A DNA stretch of 64,000 nucleotides from Liolophura sinensis. Lineage: Eukaryota; Mollusca; Polyplacophora; Chitonida; Chitonidae. A model generated the notes under the pieces. That model did not search any database. It had not been told where the DNA came from and was given only the letters and a program-made list of their open reading frames with translations. The translations under genes and the position numbers were made by a program. This document shows positions 21,766-32,809 of this stretch, piece after piece (the stretch's first letter is position 1; every line of letters begins with the position of its first letter). The DNA lies in the NCBI RefSeq assembly GCF_032854445.1, contig NC_088295.1, positions 50,705,385 through 50,769,384 on the forward strand. Reading direction: 5' to 3'.

Positions 21766-24700
21766 GTAAAACTCAAAATCTGTAAGAATGCATTTCACTG
21801 TTTTCTTATTGTAAGGACAGAGAATGTGCATGTAATATATCTTCAGTCTCTGTGGATGAGGTGGTTGGACTGGGATATATCTGCCTATTGAAAGTTTCCT
21901 AAAATTTTATTCGTGACTAAGTTTCAAAATCATTTAAGTTCTGTTGATGATAAAAACATATTTTGAGGTTTGTGTAGAATTTAGGATCATATGCTAGTGG
22001 AAAAATATGACTTTCATCACCAAAATGAAAAGTCATATTTACCAGGCGATCTACCCCAGGTTTCTCATTGTCCTTGTCTTTCAATTATTGATAGAGTTAT
22101 GTATATATATTGATGTGAAAAAGACATTTGAACACTGAAGCAGTGGATGTATTTATTTTTCAATAGTGTAAGAAAAAATATTGATGGAATTAATTGAATT
22201 GTTTGGCTTACTACACCATGTGTGTACTTTCTCTGTGTCTACATGTGTAGAAAACTTTATTGGACCAACTTGTGAGAGGCTGCAGGACATCATCAGTGAG
22301 TACCTGCAAAAATTTAAAGCTAAAAAGGAGGAGATGCGACTGCATGGAATATCCAAAGATGAAAACTTTGTCGGAAGAAGAGAAGAGTTAAAGAAGATAT
22401 GCCATTTTTTGAAGGAAGAATCTTCTCAAATTCAAGGTATATGATGTGAATGTAAAGTACTAATGTCAATGATGAGAACTTGTTTAAAGTGAATACTGCT
22501 GTACACATTTATGAAGCTTTGGTTTCCTTCACCTTTAAATGTCACGGCTTTAGTTTCATTATGTGTAAAGAATTCTTGAGGAGGCCAATGAATACTTATT
22601 AAGTAATTCAAAATATGATTTTTCTTAGTAACAAGCTTGTTCTGAAACAGTCAAACACTGTTACATGTTTTTTCGGTAGGGGTCTGTATTTGTGGCTTAG
22701 CTGGGATGGGCAAAACAAGCTTGGCTACAGAGGTGTGCTACAGACTCAGACAAAAGTCCGAAATATTTGTCAAGAAGACATTAAGCTTGAGGTATGTTGC
22801 TATTAGCAGTCTCATGCATGATTGTGGCCGATAAGTCCTACATGTACTCTGTGCTGGCTGGGTTTTATTTTCTGTTTTTTCTATACTTTAGTTTTAAAGG
22901 CCAGCAAATTATGTTTGGTAAACTGGCCATTTAAAGTCTAGCTGCTGGAGAATAATTGTCCCCCTCCCAAATATAATGTGGGGCAATGTCAATTTGCACC
23001 TGTCCATCATAGAGTGTGTGGCACATAGACACAGGGTTCAGCGTCTGATAATTGATTCACATGGTGAGGGTGATTTTGTAACAAAAAGTTTATTTTTCTT
23101 GACCATTTCCATTCACTGTTGGAAGGATTTCTCACAAATATAACGATAGTTGCGACATCACACTGTTGTTCCCCAGATTATTTTTCACGCATGTACACTC
23201 AGTAAGCTATTTTAGTTGGCTGAAATATAGAAATAACAGATAATCATATCTGATCCATATTTCCTCATGCATGTATTGGCTGTACACCATCTTGTGTTGT
23301 TTTACCACGTGTAAAACAGCACATTGGTATTGCGTGAAGTCCGATATTTGTTGTAAAAGTATCTTGAGGACTGTGCTGTTTGTACAGCCAAATCAAAGCA
23401 TAGGCCTGAAGTGAACCTATACTGCTGTCATGTCACAAGGCCACTGTGTATCAGAGTAGATTATTAAGATTGATTTTCTGATGTTTGTTAACTATGCCAT
23501 GTACTTATACTGTTGTGATGTCACAAGGTCAAGGCCACTATGTATCAAAGTGCATGTATTAAGGTTGATTTTCTGATGTTTTTTAACCCTTCCGTGAACC
23601 TATACTGTTGTGATGTCACAAGGTCAAGGCCACTATGTATCAGAGTACATTATTAAGATACCGGCCCGGATAGCACAGTTGGTAGAGCGTCCGCTTCGGG
23701 ACCAGTAGATCCAGGATCAATCCTTGATCGGGTCACACCTAAGACTTTAAAAGAGGAAGTTGTAACTTCCTCGCTTGGCGTTCAGCATGAAGGGGATAGT
23801 GCAATGACTGGTTGACACCCGTATCAGTATAATGGTTCGGGTGGGGCGGCTGACTTGCCTTCGGTAAGTCGTCTCAGTGAAGCAGCACTAAATAAAAGAG
23901 CGGTGGAAATCCGTCCTGCAACAAGGAGGCACATTACACGTACATGCACCCTAATGATTCCTTCGTCGTCATATGACTGAAAAATTGTTGAGTACGACGT
24001 TAAACCCCAAGCACTCACTCACTCATTATTAAGATTGATTTTCTGATGTTTGTTCACTCTGCAATGTACTTATACTGCTGTGAAGTCACAAGGTCAAGGC
24101 CACTATGTATCAGAGTACATGTATTAAGGTAGATTTCCTGATGTTTGATCACCAAATTTCACCGTTTTTTGTTTTCTTTTTTATTCCACTTTTCTGTGTT
24201 TTACATGAGTTCATGAGATGTTAAAATATATGTTGCCTACCTGTTGATTGGCAGACCCCATACAGAGATCATCTTTAGTAACATTTTTATTTTTATACAA
24301 AACTTTGAAAAGTGATGTTCTTTTTCAGAGGCCAGAACACTGTGGCTGATTTCTATCACTCTGTTCTGAGTGGCTTGTCAGCTGAGATTCAAGGTTACAT
24401 TCCACAGAAGCACACTGAGAATTATCTGAAAATGGCTGTTGAAGAAAAACTGAAGGACTTGCAAAAGGGTTTGTGATGCTTAAGCTCTGTTCATGATTGT
24501 ATTATACTGACTTGAAGAATTCAACAAAATGACAAATTTGTGGAGGTTTAACTTTTTGTGGATTCACAGATACAGAGGTGACAGTGTGTCATGACATTTA
24601 ATTGCTGGAGTTGCCATGATAGTATCCAGATTGCCATTGGTCTAGTGTTTAGGACATCCACCTGAAAGTTGCGATACCTGGTGTCACACCAAAAAGGGGA

Positions 24701-27700
24701 GCCTCCGTGGCTGAAGAATTAGCACGCCAGCACGACACAGTGAACAAAGAGACCGTCAATAATGCGGTTGCTGTGAGCTCAAGTCCTGCTCGTGCTGGTC
24801 CATCTCTAGCTGCACGTGAGAAGGTCTGCCAGCTACCTGCAGATCATCATATATTCCTCCCGCCATAGTGCTGGGCGCGTTACACCAATCAGATTAACCA
24901 AATAAATCATTGTTTAAAAATTGACTTGCTACTGCTTGCTTGAACAGGTTGACCTGGTGGCAGTTTTATGTAACAGGGTTGTGTGTCATGTCTGGTGTCT
25001 TCGGTATGATTCTTCGGCGGCAGCACTTTGGTTGCATGGGCTCGCCCTACCACAAGAAGACACAGTATACACACATTGAATGACCCCTAGTTTTCATACT
25101 ACTGAAAAATTGTTACGTATCACGTAAAACTCCAAGCATAGATATTGCCATTTCAATATTATCTGCCATAGACAGGTTTGAAGCTTGAGTCCAGGCAACT
25201 ACTCAGATTCCTTTCCACATATAGTCTTAATTTTTTTATGGAAACACAGAGACAGAGATGACGATTTGTAACAATTGACATTCATTTATTTTCATGTTTG
25301 CCGCGGTAAAGATTGTCATTTCCCTGTTGTCTATTATATAGATACATGTAGGTATGAACTTTGTGCCCAGCCTTAACATCTCCGATTGGTTTGCCAGTTT
25401 ACCTATACTTCTATTTTGGCCATAGATACATGTATGTAGAAGTGTTCATGTGTCACATCACAGTAGCCAGAGTGCCAGTTTCTTGATGTCTGCTATAGAG
25501 ATATTGCTTATGTAATGCTGTAATCAAAAAAATTAAATGACAAGATGGTTGGGTATTCCAGGTAAAAATTGCCCAAATCATAAGAAAACAATCACACCTT
25601 GCCAGGTGTAGGACATATTCACCGACAAATGTACAACACCAGGTTAGCATGCTAACACAGCACATTGACATACGAGACTCTCCCCAATGCGATCGCTGTG
25701 AGTTCAAGTCCAGCTCATGCTTGCTTCCTCTCTTTCGTACATGGGAAGATCCGTCAGCAACCTACAGATTGTTTCTCTCAGGCTCTTCCCAATTTTCTCT
25801 CGCCGCCCGTCTCATGATATAACATTCTTCAGTATGGCCTAAAACTGTAATCAAATGAATAAAACCTAGGTAAGTAAGAACCATTAATGTTACAGTTATC
25901 GGGCACTGTCATTCTCGGGACATAAACTTGATTATAACCCTCTTATAATTAATGGTTACTCAGTGTGACAGAATAGGATTTCATTGGAAATAATTATTTA
26001 CCTGTACTTGTGTTTTTATCCAGATGTAATTCTGTTTCTGGACAACCTTGATGATGTATCGCGGAATGTAGATTTTCACAATGCCCTCCGAGAACTTCTG
26101 AAGATGGAAACAAACAAGGTGTGTATTGGCGGACCATCAAGTCATTTCTGTCACCTACTGATCAGATGTTTGCAACTTTTTTCTCCTAAGAAACTCAACA
26201 TTTACTATGACCATTATTTTTTTCAAAATTACAAATATATTATCATGAGATGAAAGAGTAAATGTTGACTTGCCCCCATAGGACGTGCTAAGCTGGCCCG
26301 GCGAGGCCATGCAGAGTCTGAGCACATGTCACCTTGCTTACACTGTATGCAGGGCTAGCAGCCAGCTGACAATAAATCATGTGCAATGCAAGTGAACAGA
26401 AACCAATGTAAATTTATAAACCATGGAATACTGTTATTCAGCATATAACCGTATCAGTGTGAAGCAAGAATCTACGACTGTTTAATGGAGGAGTTTGACA
26501 GTGGCAGTTTCATCACTATAGCGATTGAGGTTCCCTGGACTCAGGCCACTTTGGGGGTGGATGGAGAATGTGGGGGTGTTCATCACGCTCTGAGGAAGAG
26601 CAACGGTGACATAAAAAATCTGACCATTGACGGAAAATATGCATAAAGTAGAGCAGTAATTTGCAGGTGAACATTCAAAAAGCCAAAACAACAAAAAGAA
26701 ATTGGGGTATAATTTTCTTCATTTGGCTTAGAAACATAATTTTTGTTTTAGATATCCTTCCATGTATCCTTTAAGGCTTAAGATGTGTGATAAATATGAG
26801 CCTGATGTTTGCACTGATGATTGCGCTCATGTTTGCCTACATGATTGCACTGATGTTTGCACAGATGTTTGTCCTCATGTTTGCACTGATGTTTGCCCTC
26901 ATGTTTGCACTGATGTTTGCCCTGATGATTGCACTGATGTTTGCCCTGATGATTGCACTGATGTTTGCCATGATATTTGCACTGATGTTTGCCTACATGA
27001 CTGCACTGATGTTTGCCCTCATGTTTGCCCTCATGCTTGCGCTGATGTTTGCCCTCATGTTTGCACTGATATTTGCCTACATGATTGCACTGATGTTTGC
27101 ACAGATGTTTGCTCTCATGCTTGCACTGATGTTTGTCCTGATGATTGCACTGATGTTTGCCCTGATGATTGCACTGATGTTTGCCCTGATATTTGTACTG
27201 ATGTTTGCCCTGCTGATTACACTGATGTTTGTACTGATCTTTGCAGAGTTGATTGCACTGATATTTGCGCTGATGTTTGCCCCGATGATTGCACTGATGT
27301 TTGCGCTCATGTTTGCACTGATGTTTGCTCTGATGTTGGCACACATGTTTGCACTGATGTTTGCCTTTGGTTATATCTTTAAGTCAGGAGGTGTCTCAGT
27401 TACCTCTGGTTAAGATCAGTGGTACCACTTACCCTGTGGGCACTCTGCTTTTCTCCACTCATAAGCCTGACCACTATGATATACAAAGTGAAAAAAACCT
27501 TAAATCACTGCAAGTAAGTCAATCAATCAATCAATCAAATCAACATATTAGGAGGTTATGGATCTGGTAGAAGTATGTCAGTAACAATATGAAGCAGACA
27601 CTATCCTTAATGAAACCATATGGGTTCTATATGGGTCCCAGAAATCTGTAAAACATAAAGTGACACAATTGACCGGATTCCTATTGATTGATCCACTTTA

Positions 27701-30700
27701 TATGGCCACTTAAGAGATTTTTTTGTGAAATTTGATTAATTTCTTCCCAGAAAGGCGTTAATATTGGTATCAAAATTATCCTAATTGCGCATTTTACAGG
27801 CCAAACTTTGTATTATGTGCAATTATACAGACCAAACTTTCTGTGAAATACAGTAATTTGTTATTCCAGGAGGAATATTGGGAAAAATAATGCTGAACTC
27901 TTGTATTTTCCAAATTTTTGGCATTACATTTCAGCAAGTGAAGCTGCTGATCACCTGCAGACAAAAACTGGTGGACTCGGAAGACGACCCAGGAGAAAGT
28001 GTCTTCATGACACGCTTAGATGGGAGCATCTTGGAAGTCACTCTGGGCAGGTTGTCAATAGAAGATGCCAAAAAGCTGCTCAAGCGATATGCGGGAGATG
28101 TAAGTGTTCAGGCATGTTGCCAGTTGCTGTATAGAGATAAAGTACAAGTAGCTTACTGTTGTCGAATATAACAAATTTTTGTTGATACAGTTAGCAGGTA
28201 AAGATTCACATATGCTGTCTACTTTTATCTGAGTAACATAATCATGGCATTTGCCTGGCCTTAAATTACCAACCAGCTTGATCGGTGATGATCAGTAGGC
28301 CTGCTCTGAATTAACTCCCTTGTTACATGAAAGCGACTATGACGTTACATGACATTAGTTTCGGAGGCATGAAGCTACAGGAAGTGGGACATCGTTTCAC
28401 AGCACGTGTGTAGGTTATACCATAACAGTTACAAATATTTTCTAGACAACAGAGTTTAATGAAACTTGATATTAACCTTTGAGAGTCGTAGAAGTATTGA
28501 GAGATTGTAAATGAAGTCAGTGTTTTCAGTTCAAGAGCTTGTTTATTGTAACATAATTTGGGCCAGGATTTTAAAATTACCTCCGAATGGATTTAAAAAA
28601 TACATGATGTTTATGATAGAGTTTTCCGAATAAGTTCACAAAATTAAAATCTGCTTTAAAACTAGGTTATCAGATATCTTATGCCAGTTTTACTCGGAAA
28701 ACTTGCCTCCAGAAATTTTATGAGGTCCCACTTAACCACAACATACTCTTTAAAGTGCACCTTTTAAACAAGAGTGACCCCAAAGGGAGGTAATTTGGTG
28801 CGACCCTGTTTGCAGAAACTACAGCACATATATGTGCTTTTGAAATTGCTCCGCATCATTCAAGAATGCAGCGTCACTAGGACAAGTTGAGTGTAACTTC
28901 ATGTAGATGTAACATTATTAAGTTATATTATGTAAGTTACGTATGTGTCGTTGTGGTTTATTTTCAAGGGCTACATTTAGGGCCTGGTATTGTCTTAACA
29001 TGATACTGTGATTCATTCAACTTGACACTTTTTTTATTTCCTTATAACCACGATCAACTTTATGCTTGTTTCTGTGAGTGGGAGGGCATTATTAACCTTC
29101 AGCACTACTTAAAAATCTGTCTTTTTGCAGATAGAGAACTACGAGGGTCGGGAAATTGTCCAACTGTGTGGACAGTGTCCTTTAGTTATAAAGGTCATGG
29201 GAGATTATTTGAGTCGTTCTGACATCCAGCCAATGGATGTGATTCGACGCCTGAAGTCGACAGGATCAAGCTTTGGGGAAGAACAAGTCACGGCATGTTT
29301 AAATGCAAGTTTCCAGGTTTTGTCACCGATTTGCCAAAGCGCTCTTATTCAGCTCAGTGTGTTTGAGACGTCTTTTGATTGGAGCATGGCAAAAGCTGTC
29401 ATGAATATGCGTGAAGAAAAAGCCGAAGATATTTTGAAACAGCTGAGAAATCACCATTTGTTAGAGTATGGCTCAAAATTTGAGGAAAAAAACTTCAGTC
29501 TGCAAGAATCTCAGCTCTCGGATGAGGAAGATGATGACGAGACATTGATGAAAAGAGATTTAACTCCCAAATCAACCAGGGTGATGAGCTTTGAGCCCAA
29601 ACGTCAAAAGTCAGTTGTGATATCCCCAGAAGATTATTTATATACCTTCCATCCTATTGTTCTGCGATTTTTGCAGCAGAAGAGCAATGAAGAGCCAGAT
29701 TTGTATGAAAAGATGAAAAATGATGCCGAAGAAAGATTCTGCAATTATTTCTACAACTACATCAAGACAACACTGGGAAGCCAGTTAGATAGAAACAGCA
29801 TCTCAGCGTGTTTATATATCCATGAAAACTCAGTCCTTCTCAACAAATTTTTTGAGCTTCTGAAAGAGAAACGATATGATCTGCAGGCAGACACTTCTGA
29901 AGATGTCAAGTGCCTGTTCCACTTAAGCAAAGTTCGGTCCTATGTTGGCTCTCACTTCGGACAAGCCGATTTCTATCATACTCTGGCAAAACAGAAAGAG
30001 GATGCTCTGGATGATCTGTTTGTGTTTTATTCCAGGATTCATGAGTTGATAAGCGAGAAGATACTTGATAATGTACGAGGAGTAAAGAAGCTTCAAAGCA
30101 ACCTGAAAACTATGCTTCCAAGAGTAAAAGATGGGCAGCAGGGCCGCTCTGCATTCAGGAACCTAGCTTTGGCCGACTATCACATGTTGATGGGTCAAGA
30201 TGCTCTTGATAATGCAAAATACGCAGATGATCGGGTTTCATCAAAACCAATACTTTGTGAGGCATTGGATCATTTCAGGAAAGCCCATTTGTTGTACCTT
30301 AAGGAAGAATATGTCTGGTCTGAAAGGGCACGGGTGACAGACTGTATGGGTTGTGTGCACTCTCAGCTGGACGAGTTTGAAACCGCCAAGAGGTATCACC
30401 AGGAAGCATTACAGCAGATGAACAGAAACCTTGACAAAGGTGGAAAACATGGAGACATTCCAAATTACCTGGTCAACATTGGCGCCGTTTATCATTCCAT
30501 AGCAACACAAAAACCACCAGATACTTCTGAAGCCGAGAGACTGTTCCACAAGGCTTTGAAATACTACAGAGATGCCACGGACATGGACAAGGAGCTAGGC
30601 TTCCCAGATGAGCTTGTTCAGGCTCGCAGACTGAGAAATATGGCAGATATCTACAGACGGTTGAAGGAATTCACCGAAGCTTACAGAGCCGCCTGTAAAT

Positions 30701-32610
30701 CATTTCGTATTTTCCAGGGTCATTTTCAACCACCACACGTAGAATTAACAACCACTTTGCATCGTCTTGGATATATACAGTACTGCAAGGGCAAGCACTT
30801 AAAACAACTGGCCAATAATGACCTCACTGGTAAGACTGAGAAAATCTCTGATAGGCTGTACTATTTTCAGTAATAATAATTTGCCATCACGTTACTTGCT
30901 GGCAAACATTGCATTCCTGAAGAATTACTGTCACCACATTCATTGCACTTGTAGAGTTTAAAGATATGTTGACGACAGCATTTGTTTTTTAAATGTTGGA
31001 GAAAATTAGATTCATTATTAAATAATGTGTTATTGTGGTGGCTGACAAGAAGCAAAGTATTTGTGGAGACTTACTTATTTATTTACCTTTTGTTCTTTGC
31101 CATACTCAAATATATTTCTCTTATATGACGCAAGTGAGCATTATGGTGAGAGGAAACCGGGCGGAGCCTGGGGGGAAACCCAAGACAATCAGCAGGTTGC
31201 TATTTATGAGGAAACCATTATGAAATACTTTAATATAACTAATGTGTTGCGTGTATATCAGTTAATGTGTTGCATGTATATCAGTTAATGTGTTGCATGT
31301 ATATCAGTTAATGTGTTGCATGTATATCAGATAATGTTTTGCATATATATCAGTTAATGTGTTGCGTGTATATCAGATAATGTGTTGCATGTATGTCAGA
31401 TAATGTTTTGCATGTGTATCAATTAAATGCACTAAGGAATTCTTTACATTTAGGCTTAAATTACCAGAGAATGTGTAAACTGTAATATAAATGTAATTTG
31501 TGTTTGGGGCTGTTTTTTTTTGTTTCAGATGAAGCTGAAAATGCTTTCAAGGAAGCCAAAAAGAATTATGACAATGTTGCTTATATGATAGAGAACGGTG
31601 GATTGTCTAGGAAGCACCAAGACTACCAACACGTGCGTGATACCCACAAAGGAGTGATGAAGGCTTTAGGGAATTTTGATGGGCTATGGCAAATCACAAA
31701 CTTTTACAGGGTAAGTATTTTATTTATTTATTTGATTGGTGTTTTACACCATACTCAAGAATATTTCACTTATTCGACGGCGGCCAGCATTATGGTAGGT
31801 GGAAACTGGGCAGAGCCTGGGGGAAACCCACAACCATCTGCAGGCTGCTGACAGACCTTCCCAGGTATGGCCGGAGAGGAAGCCAGCATGAGCTGGACTT
31901 GAACTCACAGCGAGTTCATTTATGAGAGACTCTTGGGTCATTACGCTGCACTAGCGCTCTAACCAACTGAGCCACGGATACAGGGTAAGTAAAACTGCCA
32001 CTTGAGGAGTTGGAAGTCATATGCTTAATTTTCACTTGGAAGTTAAATTTGGCCTAGTATGACTGGTGTAACTGTTTTACCAGTTTATATGAAATGTGCT
32101 TTCCCATTGAGCTTAAGTGAAAGGTATTGAGTGGAAGTGAACTTGAGAGTAATGTAATTTAGGTCATAACAAACCATATGTTTACTTCTCGATTTGATAC
32201 AGTACATCTTTGTAACATTAATGGTTCAATATTTTGCACATGAACAGCCTTCAGTGTTGCCAAATAATGTGTTAATAAATTCACAAATTTCCTAGAATTT
32301 GGAATCCGGAAAGTATGACAAGGAGATTAACAACATGCAGCGTCAAGTCGCTGGTGAGAGCAGTGGAAGTGACATGGACTCTGAGGAGGACGAGGTGGAG
32401 GAGGAGGAGGAGGAAGAGGTGGTGCTAGAGGAGGTGGGGGTGGGGCTAGCTGTCGGGGGAGGAGCCATCAACAGACAGGACAGCAGTTTTGTTGGCAGTG
32501 ATGACCTAGACTTTGCACAGAACCAGCATGATTATCCTGAAGTTTTGGATGAAGAAGACAATGGAGTTTTTCATGCAGGTCAGTATATTCTCAGAGCTCT
32601 TGAGGACTGA
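21504..32610 (+). CDS. NLR-2: intact death-fold / NB-ARC / TPR receptor-like gene
   Basis: Nine exons: 21504-21765, 22251-22436, 22680-22791, 24329-24468, 26024-26118, 27935-28099, 29131-30829, 31529-31710 and 32296-32610. All GT-AG phases agree, giving 1,051 codons with no internal stop. Features: a death-fold-like helical region (about 15-85); the FVGRREEL box; Walker A GLAGMGKTS (155-163); Walker B VILFLDNLDD (235-244); sensor LLITCR (269-274); CGQCPLVIK as the GLPL box (333-341); FHP at the MHD position (493-495); TPR helices (about 650-885); and a Glu-rich C-terminus. The family is STAND/NLR-like and probably a cytosolic sensor that oligomerises after nucleotide exchange. Unlike NLR-1 it has a charged insertion of about 45 residues just before FHP. 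It is transcribed away from NLR-1. The last exon could also splice at GTCAGT (32579) to 34186, changing only the final residues. Confidence 0.92.
22251..22436 (+). CDS. NLR-2 exon 2: linker to NB-ARC
   Basis: ENFIGPTCERLQD to SSQIQG. Includes NFVGRREELKKI, the conserved box that precedes the P-loop in NB-ARC proteins and matches NFVGRIREM in NLR-1. Confidence 0.9.
22680..22791 (+). CDS. NLR-2 exon 3: Walker A (P-loop)
   Basis: VCICGLAGMGKTSLATEVCY. The lysine is codon 161. 112 nt, phase 1 in and phase 2 out, as in NLR-1 exon 2 but 4 codons longer. Confidence 0.93.
23412..24155 (+). repeat. 94-bp tandem repeat, 4 units, split by a SINE
   Basis: Units carry ACTGTTGTGATGTCACAAGG and GATTTTCTGATGTTTGTT. 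Starts are near 23412, 23502, 23596 and 24065; the third unit is broken by the type-2 SINE at 23660-24023. Lies in NLR-2 intron 3. Confidence 0.85.
23660..24023 (+). mobile_element. Full-length type-2 tRNA-derived SINE with target-site duplication
   Basis: About 364 bp. The tRNA-like head has an A box (TAGCACAGTTGGTAGAGCG) and B box (GATCCAGGATCAATCC). The body includes TCGCTTGGCGTTCAGCATG and CGTCTCAGTGAAGCAGCAC, and it ends GTTAAACCCCAAGCACTCAC. It is flanked by a perfect 12-bp duplication, CATTATTAAGAT, at 23648-23659 and 24024-24035. This is a well-kept and so fairly recent insertion. Confidence 0.92.
24329..24468 (+). CDS. NLR-2 exon 4: NB region between Walker A and B
   Basis: AG|A phase-2 entry. 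QNTVADFYHSVLSGLSAEI to EEKLKDLQK, leaving in phase 1 at AAAAGG|GTTTGT. It corresponds to NLR-1 exon 3 and is 14 codons shorter. Confidence 0.88.
24697..24908 (+). mobile_element. Diverged type-1 SINE
   Basis: Begins GGGGAGCCTCCGTGGCTGA and shows TGCGGTTGCTGTGAGCTC (B box) and ATTCCTCCCGCCATAGTGC; the core is partly deleted. It is in NLR-2 intron 4. Confidence 0.75.
24950..25141 (+). mobile_element. Old, diverged type-2 SINE 3' part
   Basis: Retains AGCACTTTGGTTGC, ACTGAAAAATTGTTACGTA and CACGTAAAACTCCAAGCA, matching the 3' third of the type-2 family with many changes. No target-site duplication is visible. Confidence 0.55.
25673..25863 (+). mobile_element. Diverged type-1 SINE, 5'-truncated
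   Basis: GCGATCGCTGTGAGTTCAAG, CAGCTCATGCTTGCTTCC and CAGCAACCTACAGATTG identify the family; the tail is AATGAATAAAA. It lies in NLR-2 intron 4. Confidence 0.8.
26024..26118 (+). CDS. NLR-2 exon 5: Walker B
   Basis: VILFLDNLDDVSRN. 95 nt, phase 1 in and phase 0 out, matching NLR-1 exon 4. Confidence 0.92.
26790..27372 (+). repeat. 12-bp minisatellite in the NLR-2 NB-ARC intron
   Basis: About 48 units of a TGATGTTTGCCC-like 12-mer, with ATGATTGCAC and CTCATGTTTGC variants. Because 12 is a multiple of 3 and the unit lacks stops in several frames, long repetitive ORFs appear on both strands (up to 208 codons). None has a start or splice context joining it to NLR-2. It sits in the 1.8 kb intron between Walker B and sensor exons. 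Confidence 0.93.
27935..28099 (+). CDS. NLR-2 exon 6: NB-ARC sensor strand
   Basis: QVKLLITCRQKLVDSE to LKRYAGD, 55 codons, phase 0 both sides. LLITCRQ is the RNBS-B equivalent. Confidence 0.9.
28100..29130 (+). other. NLR-2 intron 6 (1.0 kb)
   Basis: I see no repeat, exon or RNA gene in this AT-rich intron. Confidence 0.55.
29131..30829 (+). CDS. NLR-2 exon 7: GLPL box, winged helix, TPR region
   Basis: A 1,699-nt open exon. Starts IENYEGREIVQLCGQCPLV. It has a winged-helix part with an inserted acidic/basic stretch (LSDEEDDDETLMKRD, then KPKR-like basic residues), YTFHPIVLRFLQ at the MHD position, then TPR-like helix pairs such as ALDHFRKAHLLYLKEE, AKRYHQEALQQMNRNL and ALKYYRDATDMDKELG. 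Phase 1 donor CACTG|GTAAGA. Confidence 0.93.
31075..31202 (-). mobile_element. Truncated, diverged type-1 SINE
   Basis: Plus strand: TTATTTATTTACC, CATACTCAAATATATTTC, GGAAACCGGGCGGAGCC, CAGCAGGTTGCT. It is in NLR-2 intron 7. Confidence 0.8.
31236..31425 (+). repeat. 23-bp tandem repeat, about 8 units
   Basis: Unit TATCAGTTAATGTGTTGCAT + GTA, with GATAATGTTTTG variants. It is in NLR-2 intron 7, a little upstream of exon 8. Confidence 0.9.
31529..31710 (+). CDS. NLR-2 exon 8: last helical repeat, SINE at its donor
   Basis: DEAENAFKEAKKNYDN to ITNFYR. It opens in phase 1 after TTTGTTTCAG and ends at ACAGG|GTAAGT in phase 0. The target-site duplication of the downstream SINE includes the last six bases of this exon and its donor. 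Confidence 0.92.
31718..31978 (-). mobile_element. Full-length type-1 SINE inserted at a splice donor
   Basis: Plus-strand reading TTTTATTTATTTATTTGATTG to TCTAACCAACTGAGCCACGG, all family parts present. The 13-bp flanks TACAGGGTAAGTA (31705-31717 and 31979-31991) are identical, and each contains a complete 5' splice site. Confidence 0.93.
32296..32610 (+). CDS. NLR-2 exon 9: acidic C-terminal tail
   Basis: 105 codons including the stop. DSEEDEVEEEEEEEVV makes a polyglutamate run, followed by a glycine-rich and an Asp/Ser-rich part. It is the same position and phase as NLR-1 exon 8 but not alignable in sequence. A possible donor (CATGCAG|GTCAGT at 32578/32579) could give a tail ending ADS instead of AGQYILRALED. 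Confidence 0.82.
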   Translation, partial: NLESGKYDKEINNMQRQVAGESSGSDMDSEEDEVEEEEEEEVVLEEVGVGLAVGGGAINRQDSSFVGSDDLDFAQNQHDYPEVLDEEDNGVFHAGQYILRALED

Positions 32611-32803
32611 CTAAATACTATGTATGTAACAATGGTAAAAACAGTGAAGCAATCTGATCTATATTTCACCTTTGAAAGCCCATAACTGTTGGAAGATTCT
32701 ACAACGTACGGAATTCATCACCTGCACTTTGCTGATGAAGTATGCGTTGCCATTTTTTTATTTTTTTATGCTTATGCAAGGCATAGTGTTAATCAGGAAG
32801 CTA

Positions 32804-32809
32804 AATAAA
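32804..32809 (+). promoter_or_regulatory. Polyadenylation signal of NLR-2
   Basis: AATAAA 194 bases after the NLR-2 stop codon, the nearest canonical hexamer. Confidence 0.5.

Noticed and set aside
26762-27413. Cys-rich (CTDVCPDDC) and hydrophobic (MFALMIAL) ORFs
   Set aside because: Frames of the 12-bp intronic minisatellite on both strands.
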